A DNA stretch of 64,000 nt from Lachnospiraceae bacterium MD329 (GTDB lineage: Bacteria > Bacillota > Clostridia > UBA1381). Shown here piece by piece: positions 18,452 to 27,377 of this stretch. The notes under the pieces were generated by a model. It did not search any database, was not told the DNA's origin, and saw nothing but the letters and a program-made list of their open reading frames with translations. Positions within the stretch are counted from its first letter, which is position 1; each line of letters opens with the position of its first letter. The position numbers and the translations under genes were made by a program. Where the stretch lies: assembly GCA_010206265.1 (NCBI GenBank), contig VIQV01000029.1:62001-126000 (forward strand), read 5' to 3'.

Positions 18452-18666
18452 AAACTTGTATGCTCCTCAACGCTGAGTGAGTTTATAATTTCCTGCGTTG
18501 CCTCCGTACCCTCAAACATATAGTCTACCGCCTCACGGCACATACTTAACGGACCTTTCGCCTTTTCATCGTTGTGCGCGTCATTTATAATACACATAGC
18601 CTCAAAGTCAAACGGCTTTGATGTGATTGTTTTCTTGTTAACTGTAATTGATAATGTTCTCTGCAT
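18397..18666 (-). CDS. Tail assembly chaperone (G-like)
   Basis: 89 residues, MQRTLSITVNKK start after GGAGG. It lies between the major tail protein and tape measure, the fixed place for G/GT chaperones in siphophages. It contains PFDFEAMCIINDAHN and ends DAITSKNA directly after the slippery heptamer. The short form and the frameshifted form together help polymerise the tail around the tape measure. Confidence 0.78.
   Translation of the reverse strand: MQRTLSITVNKKTITSKPFDFEAMCIINDAHNDEKAKGPLSMCREAVDYMFEGTEATQEIINSLSVEEHTSLCLTLWRMYMDAITSKNA
18403..18409 (-). promoter_or_regulatory. Programmed -1 ribosomal frameshift site (A-AAA-AAC)
   Basis: On the minus strand the zero frame reads TCA AAA AAC GCG TAA. 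The heptamer A AAA AAC is a canonical slippery site; a -1 slip gives AAA AAA CGC GTA and enters the downstream chaperone frame. Confidence 0.82.
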
Positions 18667-18730
18667 AATTTACCTCCAAAAATCAATGTTTAAGGGACGC
18701 CCCCTAAGCGTCCCTTAACAATCGTAATAT

Positions 18731-19381
18731 CTATTCTGTTTTAGTGCTTGCCTTTGTGGGAGCAGGCGTTGTTGTCGGATAATAATTTAAATCTGTAAAC
18801 CACTTTTCTTCCAATGTTTCCTTTGTAACTCCGTCAGGCAAATCCGTTTCGTCAAAATATGCGTAATAATTATTGTCAAAATCACGCTGTACAGCCGTAT
18901 AAGTAGCCTTTGCGGTCTGCTTTTCGATAGAACCGCTCGACGGCTTGGTTTTACCGCCAACATTTGACGCAAAGCTGTACGAACCTTTATAGTATCTTAC
19001 ATATCTGTAAGTACCGTCAGACTTTAAAATTCTCCAAGCCACACCAAAATAAACGGTCTTAGTGTCGTTTGACACCTCGACAATTCCGTCCTTTCGTTCA
19101 AGTCCGCGCCACTCCGCGTCAACCTCGGGCGGAATATCAGCATTTGTAATGTCGTGTCCAAGCTTTTCAATATACGAGCTTGCCACATATGCTCCGTTAT
19201 CTGCGTCAAATACATCGCTTCCGCCTGCGTCCGTAGGCGCAATTTCAACCGTACCTCTTAAATGCTTCGCTTCTCCATAGGTAGTACCCTCCGCGGTGTC
19301 CGATACTACGTTAAAATAAGTGTATCTGTCAACACCGATTGTAGGCAACGGCTTTTTTGCCGCTGTTGCTGTAGTTGCCAT
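18731..19381 (-). CDS. Major tail protein
   Basis: 216 residues, ATG after GAAAGGAATG. It has the phi13-type tail tube pattern: an early IGVDRYTYFNVV, a YGEAKHLRGTVEIAPT loop, GLERKDGIVEVSND and YRYVRYYKGSYSFA, and a Thr-rich tail. It forms the tail tube and sits between the tail terminator and the chaperones. Confidence 0.85.
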   Translation of the reverse strand: MATTATAAKKPLPTIGVDRYTYFNVVSDTAEGTTYGEAKHLRGTVEIAPTDAGGSDVFDADNGAYVASSYIEKLGHDITNADIPPEVDAEWRGLERKDGIVEVSNDTKTVYFGVAWRILKSDGTYRYVRYYKGSYSFASNVGGKTKPSSGSIEKQTAKATYTAVQRDFDNNYYAYFDETDLPDGVTKETLEEKWFTDLNYYPTTTPAPTKASTKTE

Positions 19382-19396
19382 AATATATCATTCCTT

Positions 19397-19735
19397 TCAT
19401 AATACAAAATTTTTTTGAAATCTCATTGTGCGGTGGTATATATCACCGTCACGGGGCAGGTCTCTTGAAAATTCCCTGCACCAATTATCAGCCGTCATAA
19501 CATCATTGACCTGTAAGCCGATTTTCCCGCATTGCGACGGGTCATCAGCCCATATATCAACGACTACACAGCCTGACTGTATATCCTCTTCGTTATCTGA
19601 TGAAAAATCGGGCGTTTCTGTCAAATTATAAAAACTGACAACAGGTAAATTGTTAAAGTTCTCGGGGTAGTAATATGTAATTTTACAGTCAAGCACGGAA
19701 AGCGTTTTTTCCGCCTCTGCGTTTACGTCAATCAT
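19397..19735 (-). CDS. Tail terminator/completion-like protein
   Basis: 112 residues. It contains VVSFYNLTETPD and VVVDIWADDPSQCGKIGLQVNDVM, the layout of small tail-completion proteins (DUF3168-like). It overlaps the gp10-like gene by 4 bases and precedes the tail tube gene. Assignment rests mainly on order and fold pattern. Confidence 0.65.
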   Translation of the reverse strand: MIDVNAEAEKTLSVLDCKITYYYPENFNNLPVVSFYNLTETPDFSSDNEEDIQSGCVVVDIWADDPSQCGKIGLQVNDVMTADNWCREFSRDLPRDGDIYHRTMRFQKNFVL

Positions 19736-20145
19736 CGTTTTACCGCCTCTCTGATAAGCTTTATAATAGTATCTTTGTTATTTTTAAGCGCAGGTGTTAA
19801 AAACGGCTGCGGAGCTTGCCCCGACGTTGTGAAAAACTGACCTCCGCTGTAATACGTCCATTTTTCTCTTGTCGTATGTGCGACTGACTTGTCCCCTTTG
19901 CTTCCCGTACCGTACTCAACAAAAGGCGCATACTCTAAATTAGTGCCTATTTCAGCGGTATTCCCCTCGACATTGACAGTTATACTGCCGCGTAAACGTC
20001 CTGTCTGTACAGGACAGTTTAAAACCGCCTCCTTGCGTACAACCTCGCCTGATTCCTGCAATGCGTTATACAATCCTGCCGAAAGATTTTCCGCCACATC
20101 ACCAAGCTTATTTATAACGTCACTTGTGTCAAAATGTATATTCAT
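19732..20145 (-). CDS. HK97 gp10-like head-tail joining protein
   Basis: 137 residues from the ATG at 20145 after GAAGGTGA; an upstream in-frame ATG has no good site. The motif LNCPVQTGRLRGSITVNVEG with YAPFVEYGTGSKGDKSV and PFLTPALKNN is diagnostic of the HK97 gp10 family. It joins the head connector to the tail. It overlaps the preceding gene by 4 bases. Confidence 0.9.
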   Translation of the reverse strand: MNIHFDTSDVINKLGDVAENLSAGLYNALQESGEVVRKEAVLNCPVQTGRLRGSITVNVEGNTAEIGTNLEYAPFVEYGTGSKGDKSVAHTTREKWTYYSGGQFFTTSGQAPQPFLTPALKNNKDTIIKLIREAVKR

Positions 20146-20462
20146 ACCGTCACCTTCTGCAAAATAACCGCCGCGCCCATATCCCACGCTTCGACATATA
20201 TAATTTTATACCGTTGTCCGTGTATTTCAGCATAGTTCCCCTCTGTCAAATGCTCGTTATTGTCACAGAACATACGCTTCTGACACTCTGCCTCAAGTCC
20301 GTATTCCTTAGCAAGCATACCACCATTATATGGCTGTACGTCTGCCATAATCTCGCATATTTCTTTGACTTGCCGTGTCTTTGAATATACTCCTGCCTCT
20401 TTAATTTCAAGCAGTTTAACACCAGTATTATAAAATCTTTCAAATGGTGTCACTCGGTACAC
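20142..20462 (-). CDS. Head closure/stopper-like protein
   Basis: 106 residues. It contains EICEIMADVQPYNGG and HLTEGNYAEIHGQRYKIIYV, a small beta-barrel pattern typical of head-tail adaptors that follow the connector. The position between the connector and gp10 genes supports the role. Confidence 0.65.
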   Translation of the reverse strand: MYRVTPFERFYNTGVKLLEIKEAGVYSKTRQVKEICEIMADVQPYNGGMLAKEYGLEAECQKRMFCDNNEHLTEGNYAEIHGQRYKIIYVEAWDMGAAVILQKVTV

Positions 20463-20805
20463 GTCCCTTCCTGTTTACAAACGGCTTTAACCGTTTATAA
20501 TAATCAGCGAGCAGCTCACTATCCGAGCTTGTTTGGGCATACGATACAGAACGCTCACCTTCTGAAATGCTTTTTATAATTTCTGGCGCGGTTTCCTTTC
20601 CGTACCCCTTATCTCTATACATATCTGTTGTTATTACGGGTACTAAGCTTTCCAGTTGTCGCGGTAAAATCTCAATTCGGCAATATCCCAAAATAAGATT
20701 GACGCAATCGTCAATTAAAAAAGATAACAAGCTGTCCTGCTCGTTATTTTCTATTCCGAGTAACATCTTAACCGTGCTTAATGCTTCATTCTTGAAATTT
20801 TCCAT
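20440..20805 (-). CDS. Head-tail connector (gp6-like)
   Basis: 121 residues, ATG start. LLGIENNEQDSLLSFLIDDC with VNLILGYCRIEILPRQLESL is the usual start of phage connector proteins (Phage_connect_1/gp6-like). It lies 5 bases after the major capsid gene and overlaps the stopper gene by 23 bases. Confidence 0.8.
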   Translation of the reverse strand: MENFKNEALSTVKMLLGIENNEQDSLLSFLIDDCVNLILGYCRIEILPRQLESLVPVITTDMYRDKGYGKETAPEIIKSISEGERSVSYAQTSSDSELLADYYKRLKPFVNRKGRVPSDTI

Positions 20806-20810
20806 AGCCT

Positions 20811-21653
20811 TTATGCCTTAGCCGCTCTGGCTGCTGCCGCAGTTTTATGTACATAAATAGCCTTTTTCTTGTTTTCCAATACAAAGGCGTCGTGATACAC
20901 ACGACCCTCCACAAGCCAGCCGTTAATTCCCGGCGGATTGTCGTGTATTTTGTATTCTGACAGCTTGACAGGCGCAGTTGTCGCAATCTTATTTATTATG
21001 AAGAACTCTACTCCCTCAGGCATATATGATTTCGGAAGTACAATAATCGGAATACCGTCTACTGTACCTATCTGACCCTTGAGGGTTATTCCCTGCGCTA
21101 AATCTCCCTGTTTAACAAAGGACGGGTCAAGCTTTATAAGCTTGTAAAATGTGCTTGAAACGTAAGCGACAGCGCCTGAAAGCGGTACCTTGTTGTCCAC
21201 AAGCGCGGTAGTGCCGTCAAGGAATGCGTCATATGCGTTCTCCTTTGTAATCGCGCCTGTAGCTGTCGTGCCTGCATTGGTACAAATCTTCTCAAATCTG
21301 TATGTATCAATTTCAGGTATGACAACCTCTCTTAACTGTCTTTGCAGAGCCGCGCCTGCCGCATTGGACATCTGCGTATCGTTGTAGTTTCCTCTGTCAA
21401 TCGTAAATGTAAATGACCTGTCCTGTGTCATTGTCAATTCCTGAACACTGTTTTCAAGCTCCTCGGGTTCGCCGTAGCGTCCTGCCCCTGTCCGCTTGTA
21501 ATCGTGCATTTGGGCTGTCGGCACGCTGTAGACGTTTACCGTCTTAACGCCGACAAATTCATAATCGTTGTTTACCGCCCCTGTTGACATTGCCTCTTTC
21601 GTAAAGCGTTCGTCAATATTCGCGGCATATTTTGATGCGTAATTAATAGCCAT
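20811..21653 (-). CDS. Major capsid protein
   Basis: 280 residues, ATG after GGAGG. MAINYASKYAANIDERFTKE and the E-loop-like VNVYSVPTAQMHDYKR, with SFTFTIDRGNYNDTQM and YRFEKICTNAGT, match a common Firmicutes siphophage capsid group of HK97 fold. It follows the scaffold gene, so assembly uses a separate scaffold. Confidence 0.9.
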   Translation of the reverse strand: MAINYASKYAANIDERFTKEAMSTGAVNNDYEFVGVKTVNVYSVPTAQMHDYKRTGAGRYGEPEELENSVQELTMTQDRSFTFTIDRGNYNDTQMSNAAGAALQRQLREVVIPEIDTYRFEKICTNAGTTATGAITKENAYDAFLDGTTALVDNKVPLSGAVAYVSSTFYKLIKLDPSFVKQGDLAQGITLKGQIGTVDGIPIIVLPKSYMPEGVEFFIINKIATTAPVKLSEYKIHDNPPGINGWLVEGRVYHDAFVLENKKKAIYVHKTAAAARAAKA

Positions 21654-21668
21654 AATTTAAAATACCTC

Positions 21669-22247
21669 CTAAATTCCGAATCCGCTTAAAAATGGGTCAG
21701 ATTCCTGATTTCCTCCGCCGCCTGTTTTGGGCGGAGTGCCTTTTAATTTCTCATTTACTGCTAATTCTACAGCCTTATCAAAAGCGGCTTTTAAAGCCGC
21801 GATACCTTCGCCGATTGTTTCCTCTGCTGCACCCGACGCGGTTATCAGCTCTGCAATTTCCTCAGGCAAACCGTTTTTAATAAGCTGCGTGCCTGCGCGG
21901 CTGACAAGCCGCTCACGCTCAAATTCGGCTTTTTCTTTTTCAAATTCCGCCTTTGCCTTTTCCTGAGCCGCCTTTTCACGTTCAGCAACCGTCATTTTAC
22001 TTTCCTTTTCCCAATCGGCGCGCGCAGTTTCAAGCTGCTTTTTAAATGCCTCCTCCGACTTTGCGTTCGCGGTCTTTACCGCTTCCGTAACGCGTCTGTC
22101 GGTTTCTGCCTGAAGTTCCTCAGCTGTATATGTTTTCGGTGTATTTTCACCTGTGTTTTGTGTTTCCTGTCCCTGTACGTTGCCCGTATCAGTTGCGCTC
22201 TCTGCCCCTGATTCTGCCCCGCCAGTTACGTTTGTGTTTTCGTCCAT
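21669..22247 (-). CDS. Capsid scaffolding protein (GP20/DUF4355-like)
   Basis: 192 residues from the ATG at 22247 after AAGGAGG; an upstream in-frame start lacks a site. It is highly charged with a long coiled coil (KAKAEFEKEKAEFERERLV), an early acidic/Thr-rich segment and a C-terminal GGGGNQESDPFLSGFG tail, the usual features of DUF4355 scaffolds. It directs capsid assembly and leaves before packaging. Confidence 0.88.
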   Translation of the reverse strand: MDENTNVTGGAESGAESATDTGNVQGQETQNTGENTPKTYTAEELQAETDRRVTEAVKTANAKSEEAFKKQLETARADWEKESKMTVAEREKAAQEKAKAEFEKEKAEFERERLVSRAGTQLIKNGLPEEIAELITASGAAEETIGEGIAALKAAFDKAVELAVNEKLKGTPPKTGGGGNQESDPFLSGFGI

Positions 22248-22352
22248 AACGAAATCCTCCTTAAAGAATTGTATAAAAATAAAGCGTTTAATCTGTACCA
22301 CGCTTAAGAATTGTTAAAATATTATTACGGGCAATTTAATCACCTTCTCTCA

Positions 22353-22375
22353 TTTTCTCAATCAATTGGGATTTT
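22353..22375. repeat. 23-bp exact repeat, copy 1
   Basis: The segment TTTTCTCAATCAATTGGG plus ATTTT is identical to 33774-33796. Both copies are followed on the minus strand by a ribosome-binding-site-like sequence. See findings. Confidence 0.8.
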
Positions 22376-22385
22376 GGGTATAATA

Positions 22386-22408
22386 AAAGCACGGACGAAC
22401 CGTGCTTT
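22386..22408 (-). terminator. Terminator-like hairpin upstream of the scaffold gene
   Basis: AAAGCACGG and CCGTGCTTT with a 5-base loop; on the minus strand it is followed by TATTATA. It lies between the structured RNA candidate and the scaffold gene, so it may end that RNA or attenuate the late transcript. The rest of 22248-22690 holds this hairpin, a second stem (AACCGC/GCGGTT near 22440-22466), the RNA candidate and a GGCTATGC/GCATAGCC stem near 22588-22605. Confidence 0.6.
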
Positions 22409-22471
22409 ATAGACATATATTAAATTTTCCATAGAAAAACCGCCTTGACTATATCAAAGCGGTTTAAGAAC

Positions 22472-22569
22472 GGTTATTTGGCAGGCGTCCGTTTCTCCTG
22501 CATCTCTCGGGTTACCCCTGTCATACCATCGGCGTGTGGACCGGACGAACTCCTCCACCTCAAATAACC
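22472..22569 (-). ncRNA. Structured RNA candidate in the head-gene region
   Basis: A GC-richer 98-base island closed by a perfect 9-bp outer stem (GGTTATTTG with CAAATAACC). Inside are a GCAGG/CCTGC stem, a GGG-GUAA-CCC hairpin with a GNRA-type loop, and alternative CGTCCG/CGGACG pairing. No convincing reading frame crosses it. It sits upstream of a GP20-like scaffold gene, where conserved RNA motifs named GP20-a/GP20-b have been described; I cannot test whether this is one of them. Confidence 0.6.
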
Positions 22570-22693
22570 TATTCTTATAACAAAAGGGCTATGCAAGCAT
22601 AGCCTTCGCAATAATCATTGGCTGGAGCGTCACTCCCAACATCTCTTTTGCCCGTTGCATATGCACGCGGCGTATGAAGACGCGCTTTTCACC

Positions 22694-22882
22694 TCAAAGA
22701 TTATCGCTATTTTCTATATAGTCTAATATGCTTTCACATATCAATCCATCTTCATTTGGTATATAATTTTCATCAAGACAATGAAGATTAAAATAATCCC
22801 CGACTGCTTCTTCGAGAATATCAAGTTCGGTATCAATATCTAAACCTATTTTTTTTAATAGACGTATTTGTTGCTCATTCAT
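22694..22882 (-). CDS. Small acidic hypothetical protein, possible immunity protein
   Basis: 62 residues, MNEQQIRLLKKIGLDID with many Asp/Glu. The start follows GGAGTAAGG. No family recognised. It is the second small gene after the MuF gene with the toxin-like C-terminus, so an immunity role is possible by position and acidity only. Confidence 0.6.
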   Translation of the reverse strand: MNEQQIRLLKKIGLDIDTELDILEEAVGDYFNLHCLDENYIPNEDGLICESILDYIENSDNL

Positions 22883-22999
22883 TGCCTTACTCCTTTGGTG
22901 TAACTAAATATCCCTTGCCACATATATCACATTTTACTCCATTACGGAGTTTTTATACATTTCTATAAATTTCTCTGCCTGACTCATCAAATAACCTTT

Positions 23000-23236
23000 T
23001 TATTCTTTAATGGTTAACCGCTCACCAGCAAAGTCAACCCCATCTATTAGTATATTTGCCATTGTTTTCCAGTGTTCAGGGTTTTCATAGTGTGTCATAC
23101 CGACAGATACTATAATAAAAGCTTTGCCATTTTCATCTACTATTGTATCGCCGTTTTTTAATGCCGTACAGTCACCCTCAACCGCTAATGATGTTTTTCC
23201 GTCAAAAATCAATTTACTTAAAACTTTCAATGACAT
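23000..23236 (-). CDS. Small hypothetical protein directly behind MuF, possible immunity protein
   Basis: 78 residues from the ATG at 23236 after GGAGGG, nearly touching the MuF stop. MSLKVLSKLIFDGKTSLAV and DTIVDENGKAFIIVSVGM suggest a small beta-rich fold. Not a family I can name. Tight coupling to a MuF gene with a zincin-like tail fits an immunity protein; a structural role is the alternative. Confidence 0.65.
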   Translation of the reverse strand: MSLKVLSKLIFDGKTSLAVEGDCTALKNGDTIVDENGKAFIIVSVGMTHYENPEHWKTMANILIDGVDFAGERLTIKE

Positions 23237-23237
23237 A

Positions 23238-24758
23238 CTATATCCCTCCTTCATCTATCTTCTGAAGCTCTGATATGTAATACTCTAAAGCCTTTTTCGT
23301 TTGCTCAATTTCGATTTCTGTTAATTTGTAGGCTTTACTGTTGTTGATAAGTTTCTCTTGTGCCTCTATTTCACATATGATTCTGCTTCTCAAGGTTAAG
23401 TCATTTTTACCTTGTCTAAACTGTGTTGAATGTATAAGTTCCTCGAAAACGGCCGCTCTTCCAGGCCTTTTTACAAGCATGATTGTCTTTGCGTCCAACG
23501 TAACACCTTCTGCAAAATTTGCTACCAAATGGGCATTTACATCATCACTCATCATAATAATGCCGCCGTTTTTCTTGAAACCTTTAACTATTTTGTTAAG
23601 CTGTTTCTTAGGCATAGGCTCTATTTTACCTTCGGTATGCTTTCTGTACATATTTCCACCACTTAATTTCATTATATCACTTTTACCAGATTTGTCAACA
23701 TATTTCAACACTGCCTTCTGTTCGGGTAATAGGCTGTCTTTCCACTGATTATACGTCATATTTCCGTCGACTTTATAATTCTTACCCGTTACAGGGTCAC
23801 GGGCAAGACGCGTGGACGGGTCTAAACCTGTCAATACAGTTGTACACCTGCAATTGGCGTGCAATGGCGGATAATTATCGCCTGCACGAGCTTCCGATAC
23901 GGGTATTATCTCACCGTCAAGACCTCCGCAAAAATCGCAGGTGCGTTCATCAAACGACGCGACAAACTGATAATGCTCTATCCCTGCTTCCTTATATGCC
24001 TCAAGCTGACCCTCCGCCATAAAATGAGCTGTTTCAGTGCGTACAAGACGTTCAGTAATATACCGCTGACCTGTACCCTCAACAGATACATAATCAAGCA
24101 ATTTATTAGCCATACGGTCTATGCTGTGTCCTGCGGTAATTCCGTCCGTTATAGTGCGCTGTACCTTTTCTGTAAACTGCCGGTTGTTATTCCATACACG
24201 CTGTGAATAGTTTGAACCGAGCCATTTTGCTGATAAAGCCTTATCAATAGCTTTTTGGGGCAAAATCGAAAAATTAATACCGACATCAAAGCCCTTTGCG
24301 ATATTATGTATATTGGAATAATATGAATGTTGCAGGGTTTCAGCGTGTAAAGTCTTATGCTGCTCCATCTCTTTATTTTGCGCGTGCATAAGATGATTGT
24401 ATACATTTTGCTTTAACGCCTCTATCCGTGTCATTCTCGCACCGTATGCCTGACGGTTTATTTTAAGCGCAATATCCTTTTTAGCTCTTTCGTTCTCAGT
24501 TTCATCATAAAGCCTTATAAGGTCTTTATATTGCTGTCGGCTTTCCGCCTCATTAAGCAATTTTTCCGCTTCGTCCTCTGTTATTGCGCTTGCTTTAGAT
24601 AAACCGCGTACAACGGCTTTCATATCTGCATTTATGTGCTTTATCGCCTCAAGATACGCGTCCTGTATTGCCTTGATTGCAGGTTCTGCATTTTCCTGTA
24701 TCGCCTGTTCAAGCTGTACGGCGCGGTCTGTCCAGTACTTTTTATTCGGTACGTTCAT
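23238..24758 (-). CDS. Phage MuF head morphogenesis protein with zincin-like C-terminal toxin domain
   Basis: 506 residues. The MuF/SPP1-gp7 core lies at about residues 170-310 (RYITERLVRTETAHFMAEGQ, FDERTCDFCGGLDG, YPPLHANCRCTTV). After a linker, the last 120 residues are unrelated to head assembly: residues near 437-446 read VFEELIHSTQ and 463-467 EIEAQ, an E-x-x-H arrangement with a later glutamate that resembles metallopeptidase (zincin) toxin domains. MuF proteins with polymorphic toxin tails delivered with the virion are known in Firmicutes temperate phages. It overlaps the portal gene by 17 bases. Confidence 0.85.
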   Translation of the reverse strand: MNVPNKKYWTDRAVQLEQAIQENAEPAIKAIQDAYLEAIKHINADMKAVVRGLSKASAITEDEAEKLLNEAESRQQYKDLIRLYDETENERAKKDIALKINRQAYGARMTRIEALKQNVYNHLMHAQNKEMEQHKTLHAETLQHSYYSNIHNIAKGFDVGINFSILPQKAIDKALSAKWLGSNYSQRVWNNNRQFTEKVQRTITDGITAGHSIDRMANKLLDYVSVEGTGQRYITERLVRTETAHFMAEGQLEAYKEAGIEHYQFVASFDERTCDFCGGLDGEIIPVSEARAGDNYPPLHANCRCTTVLTGLDPSTRLARDPVTGKNYKVDGNMTYNQWKDSLLPEQKAVLKYVDKSGKSDIMKLSGGNMYRKHTEGKIEPMPKKQLNKIVKGFKKNGGIIMMSDDVNAHLVANFAEGVTLDAKTIMLVKRPGRAAVFEELIHSTQFRQGKNDLTLRSRIICEIEAQEKLINNSKAYKLTEIEIEQTKKALEYYISELQKIDEGGI

Positions 24759-26103
24759 TTGTCTTTATCGGCTTACCGTAATCACGGTAGTCCATTGCGT
24801 CCATTGCCGCGCGCTGATTTTCCGCCTGCTCCTTTTTCGCAAGCTCCGCCTCTTCTTTTGCGTCGCCTACAAAAGATAACTGGTCTAACAGCGTTTCGTT
24901 CGAGGCAAGCCCCTGTAAATAGCTTATCATCTGCGCTACTTCTAATTCATTTGCAGGAAGATTATAAGTGAATACAATATCAACCCTATGAGTCGGAACT
25001 TCCTTCATACTGCCTTTAAGAACAAGAAAATCATTATATAATCTGAAACGCTTACACAGAGATTTTGCAAAAATACGCTCTTTATTTTTTATATGCTGCT
25101 CAAAGCCCAGCAGTTTATATTTAATTGCTACACCTGACAAATTATTACCAAAGCTTTCGTCCGACAAGTCTGGAACCATTGCGAAACGGTGTATGTCGTC
25201 TTTGATGTCGTCGCGCAGTACCTTTATATCGCTTTCTGTAAGCACCTTTGAAAGATACTCCGCCGCCGCATTGTCATAGCCCATTAAAATGCGTTCTTCG
25301 CGTAGTTTTTGTGCCTGCTCAGTATCAATATCACAGTTTCGTAAAAATAAAAATGCGTCAACAAACTGTTCTTTATCGTTTACGCGGTCAGACTGAAGCA
25401 AATTATACGCGTCTATAAGCGGAATAAGCTGTTCAAAATCTCCCTGTTTCTCCTCATTGTTACGGTATTCTATCAGCGGTACTTCTCCAAAATAATGGGT
25501 CTGCTTGCTGTCTAAATCCATACGCAGCCAACTATCTGCATTACCTCTGTATAAGTATATATCATTATTGTCAAACACCTGACATTCAACGCCGCGGCAG
25601 TTTCCGTCAAGGTCATAACGCTTATAATAATAAATGCCGAACAACGGCTTTTCCTCCACAGACTGGGCATAACACACAAACGCATTCTGAGGGTTTAACT
25701 TCGTACTTCTGGGCTTTGACTGTCCGTCTGCATATATAAGCTCATACGCACAGCCGTATATGCTCATATCTTTTATAAGTGAACTGTCCAGACTTGAAAT
25801 ACCCTGTTCAAGATATGTATTTTTAAGAGCCTCAATATCATATTCCTCGGAGGCTGAATATGTAATAGGATTTCCTGTAAGATAGCTCTGCGACATATCC
25901 GTTATATATTTAGCGTGATTTGCTGTTATTTTATTGTTCGCCGTCCCCTCCGCCGCCTTGCGTCGGTTTATAATACCATGCCTGCCGATATAATAATTGT
26001 ATAGCTTGTTATACCTCTCGTTTGACACTTCGTGCTTTTCAATCAGCTTTGCAAGTAACTGCGGCGTTATTCCGCCTGCAATTAATTCTTCATCAATTAT
26101 CAT
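24742..26103 (-). CDS. Portal protein, SPP1 gp6-like
   Basis: 453 residues. LAKLIEKHEVSNERYNKLYN, YYIGRHGIINRR, the NHAKYITDMSQSYLTGNP motif and GVAIKYKLLGFEQHIKNKER are typical of the Phage_prot_Gp6 portal family. It forms the dodecameric DNA gate at one capsid vertex. It overlaps TerL by 4 bases. Confidence 0.93.
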   Translation of the reverse strand: MIIDEELIAGGITPQLLAKLIEKHEVSNERYNKLYNYYIGRHGIINRRKAAEGTANNKITANHAKYITDMSQSYLTGNPITYSASEEYDIEALKNTYLEQGISSLDSSLIKDMSIYGCAYELIYADGQSKPRSTKLNPQNAFVCYAQSVEEKPLFGIYYYKRYDLDGNCRGVECQVFDNNDIYLYRGNADSWLRMDLDSKQTHYFGEVPLIEYRNNEEKQGDFEQLIPLIDAYNLLQSDRVNDKEQFVDAFLFLRNCDIDTEQAQKLREERILMGYDNAAAEYLSKVLTESDIKVLRDDIKDDIHRFAMVPDLSDESFGNNLSGVAIKYKLLGFEQHIKNKERIFAKSLCKRFRLYNDFLVLKGSMKEVPTHRVDIVFTYNLPANELEVAQMISYLQGLASNETLLDQLSFVGDAKEEAELAKKEQAENQRAAMDAMDYRDYGKPIKTNERTE

Positions 26104-27377
26104 ATACCTAATTCCCTCCTGTCGTACACTTTTACTTTCCTGTTGCTTATTTCGTCCTCCAGCGCATAACGCACCGCGTCAATTGTATGGTTATCCTTAT
26201 CCGGATAATTATTTTTAAAGCCGTCGTTACCGTCGCTTTCAAGTTCATAATTATAAAATTCCCTTGCAGTATTGGGACAACGGACACTGTCAATAATAAT
26301 TGTTTCAAGCGACTGTAAAAACTTAATACCGTATTCAATTGAATCAGGACCTTTACGCGCTCCTGCAACTCTGAATCCTATCTCTCTTAAATCCCGTATA
26401 CTTTTAGGCTCCGCGCTGTCACATATAATTGTCTGGCTATAATTCGTCTTTTCCTTTATTTTTGCCGCTGCCTGTGCATTAGAAAGACCCACCTTGTATA
26501 TTTCATCAAAAATAAACAGACGCTTGTATTTACTGTCATAATGCGCCACAACATATACGAACGGGTCTGTTGCATATCCAAAGTCAATACCGCGTTTAAT
26601 CTTATCAAAACCTTGTATTTCCTTATCGGATATAGTTGTTAATGTGATATTGGTAAACACCTCTCCGCCTGTACCTGTCACCTCACCCAAATATTCGTGT
26701 GCATATGATTCGGGTTTTGTCTTTTTAAGATGTTCCGCCTCTGTAATAAAAGTTTCACCGAGCCAGTCAGCAGGCACACTTAAATATGTGCTGTGATGCA
26801 CTGCCGATAAAGCGTTATTCTTCCTGTCGCTCTGTATTTTTGCTGTTTCGGCATTAACCCAGTTACGCTGTGATTTTGGCGGATTGTAAGAATAAAATAC
26901 ATTAAAGACGTTACCGCCGCGCATAAGCGATTGATTTATTGTACGTATTTCTGTAATGCCCGAAAATTCGTCTGTTTCCTCATACCAGATATAGCGTATG
27001 TAGCCTTTATGTACTTTTGTTGATTTCAGCTTGCGTGGCTTGTCCGCGCCGCGAAATAATATCCTTTGACCTGTCGGACTATAAATCAGCTCAAGCGGAC
27101 TTAGCTTTACCTGCCATTTATGCGATACTCCAAGCTTATCAATCGCCCATACAAGCTGCTCATATACACTGTCTTTAAGGTATACCCCAACCTTGCGTAT
27201 CGCTACTGCGTTAGCGTCAGGGTTTTTCATCATTCCAAGTATTATTTCAATGCTTACAAATGATGATTTTGTTGAACCTCTGCCGCCGTTTAACCAGTAA
27301 TGTGTATACTTGTTGTCTTTAATATCCCCGTGCAGCGTATAAAATGACGGTGCGATTATGTCAGTCAGCTTTGCCAT
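26100..27377 (-). CDS. Terminase large subunit
   Basis: 425 residues from the ATG at 27377, 6 bases after GAGGTG. Walker A is NGGRGSTKSS; the ATPase coupling region is YNPPKSQRNWVNAE; the nuclease has RGIDFGYATDPFVYVVAHYD, IIICDSAEPK-type and HTIDAVRYALED acidic segments. PBSX-type family. It packages DNA into the prohead. It overlaps the small-subunit gene by 17 bases. Confidence 0.95.
   Translation of the reverse strand: MAKLTDIIAPSFYTLHGDIKDNKYTHYWLNGGRGSTKSSFVSIEIILGMMKNPDANAVAIRKVGVYLKDSVYEQLVWAIDKLGVSHKWQVKLSPLELIYSPTGQRILFRGADKPRKLKSTKVHKGYIRYIWYEETDEFSGITEIRTINQSLMRGGNVFNVFYSYNPPKSQRNWVNAETAKIQSDRKNNALSAVHHSTYLSVPADWLGETFITEAEHLKKTKPESYAHEYLGEVTGTGGEVFTNITLTTISDKEIQGFDKIKRGIDFGYATDPFVYVVAHYDSKYKRLFIFDEIYKVGLSNAQAAAKIKEKTNYSQTIICDSAEPKSIRDLREIGFRVAGARKGPDSIEYGIKFLQSLETIIIDSVRCPNTAREFYNYELESDGNDGFKNNYPDKDNHTIDAVRYALEDEISNRKVKVYDRRELGI

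Noticed and set aside
22588-22690. Short frames of about 20 residues on the minus strand
   Set aside because: Two alternative short frames exist but neither has a convincing start or a recognisable sequence; kept as non-coding.
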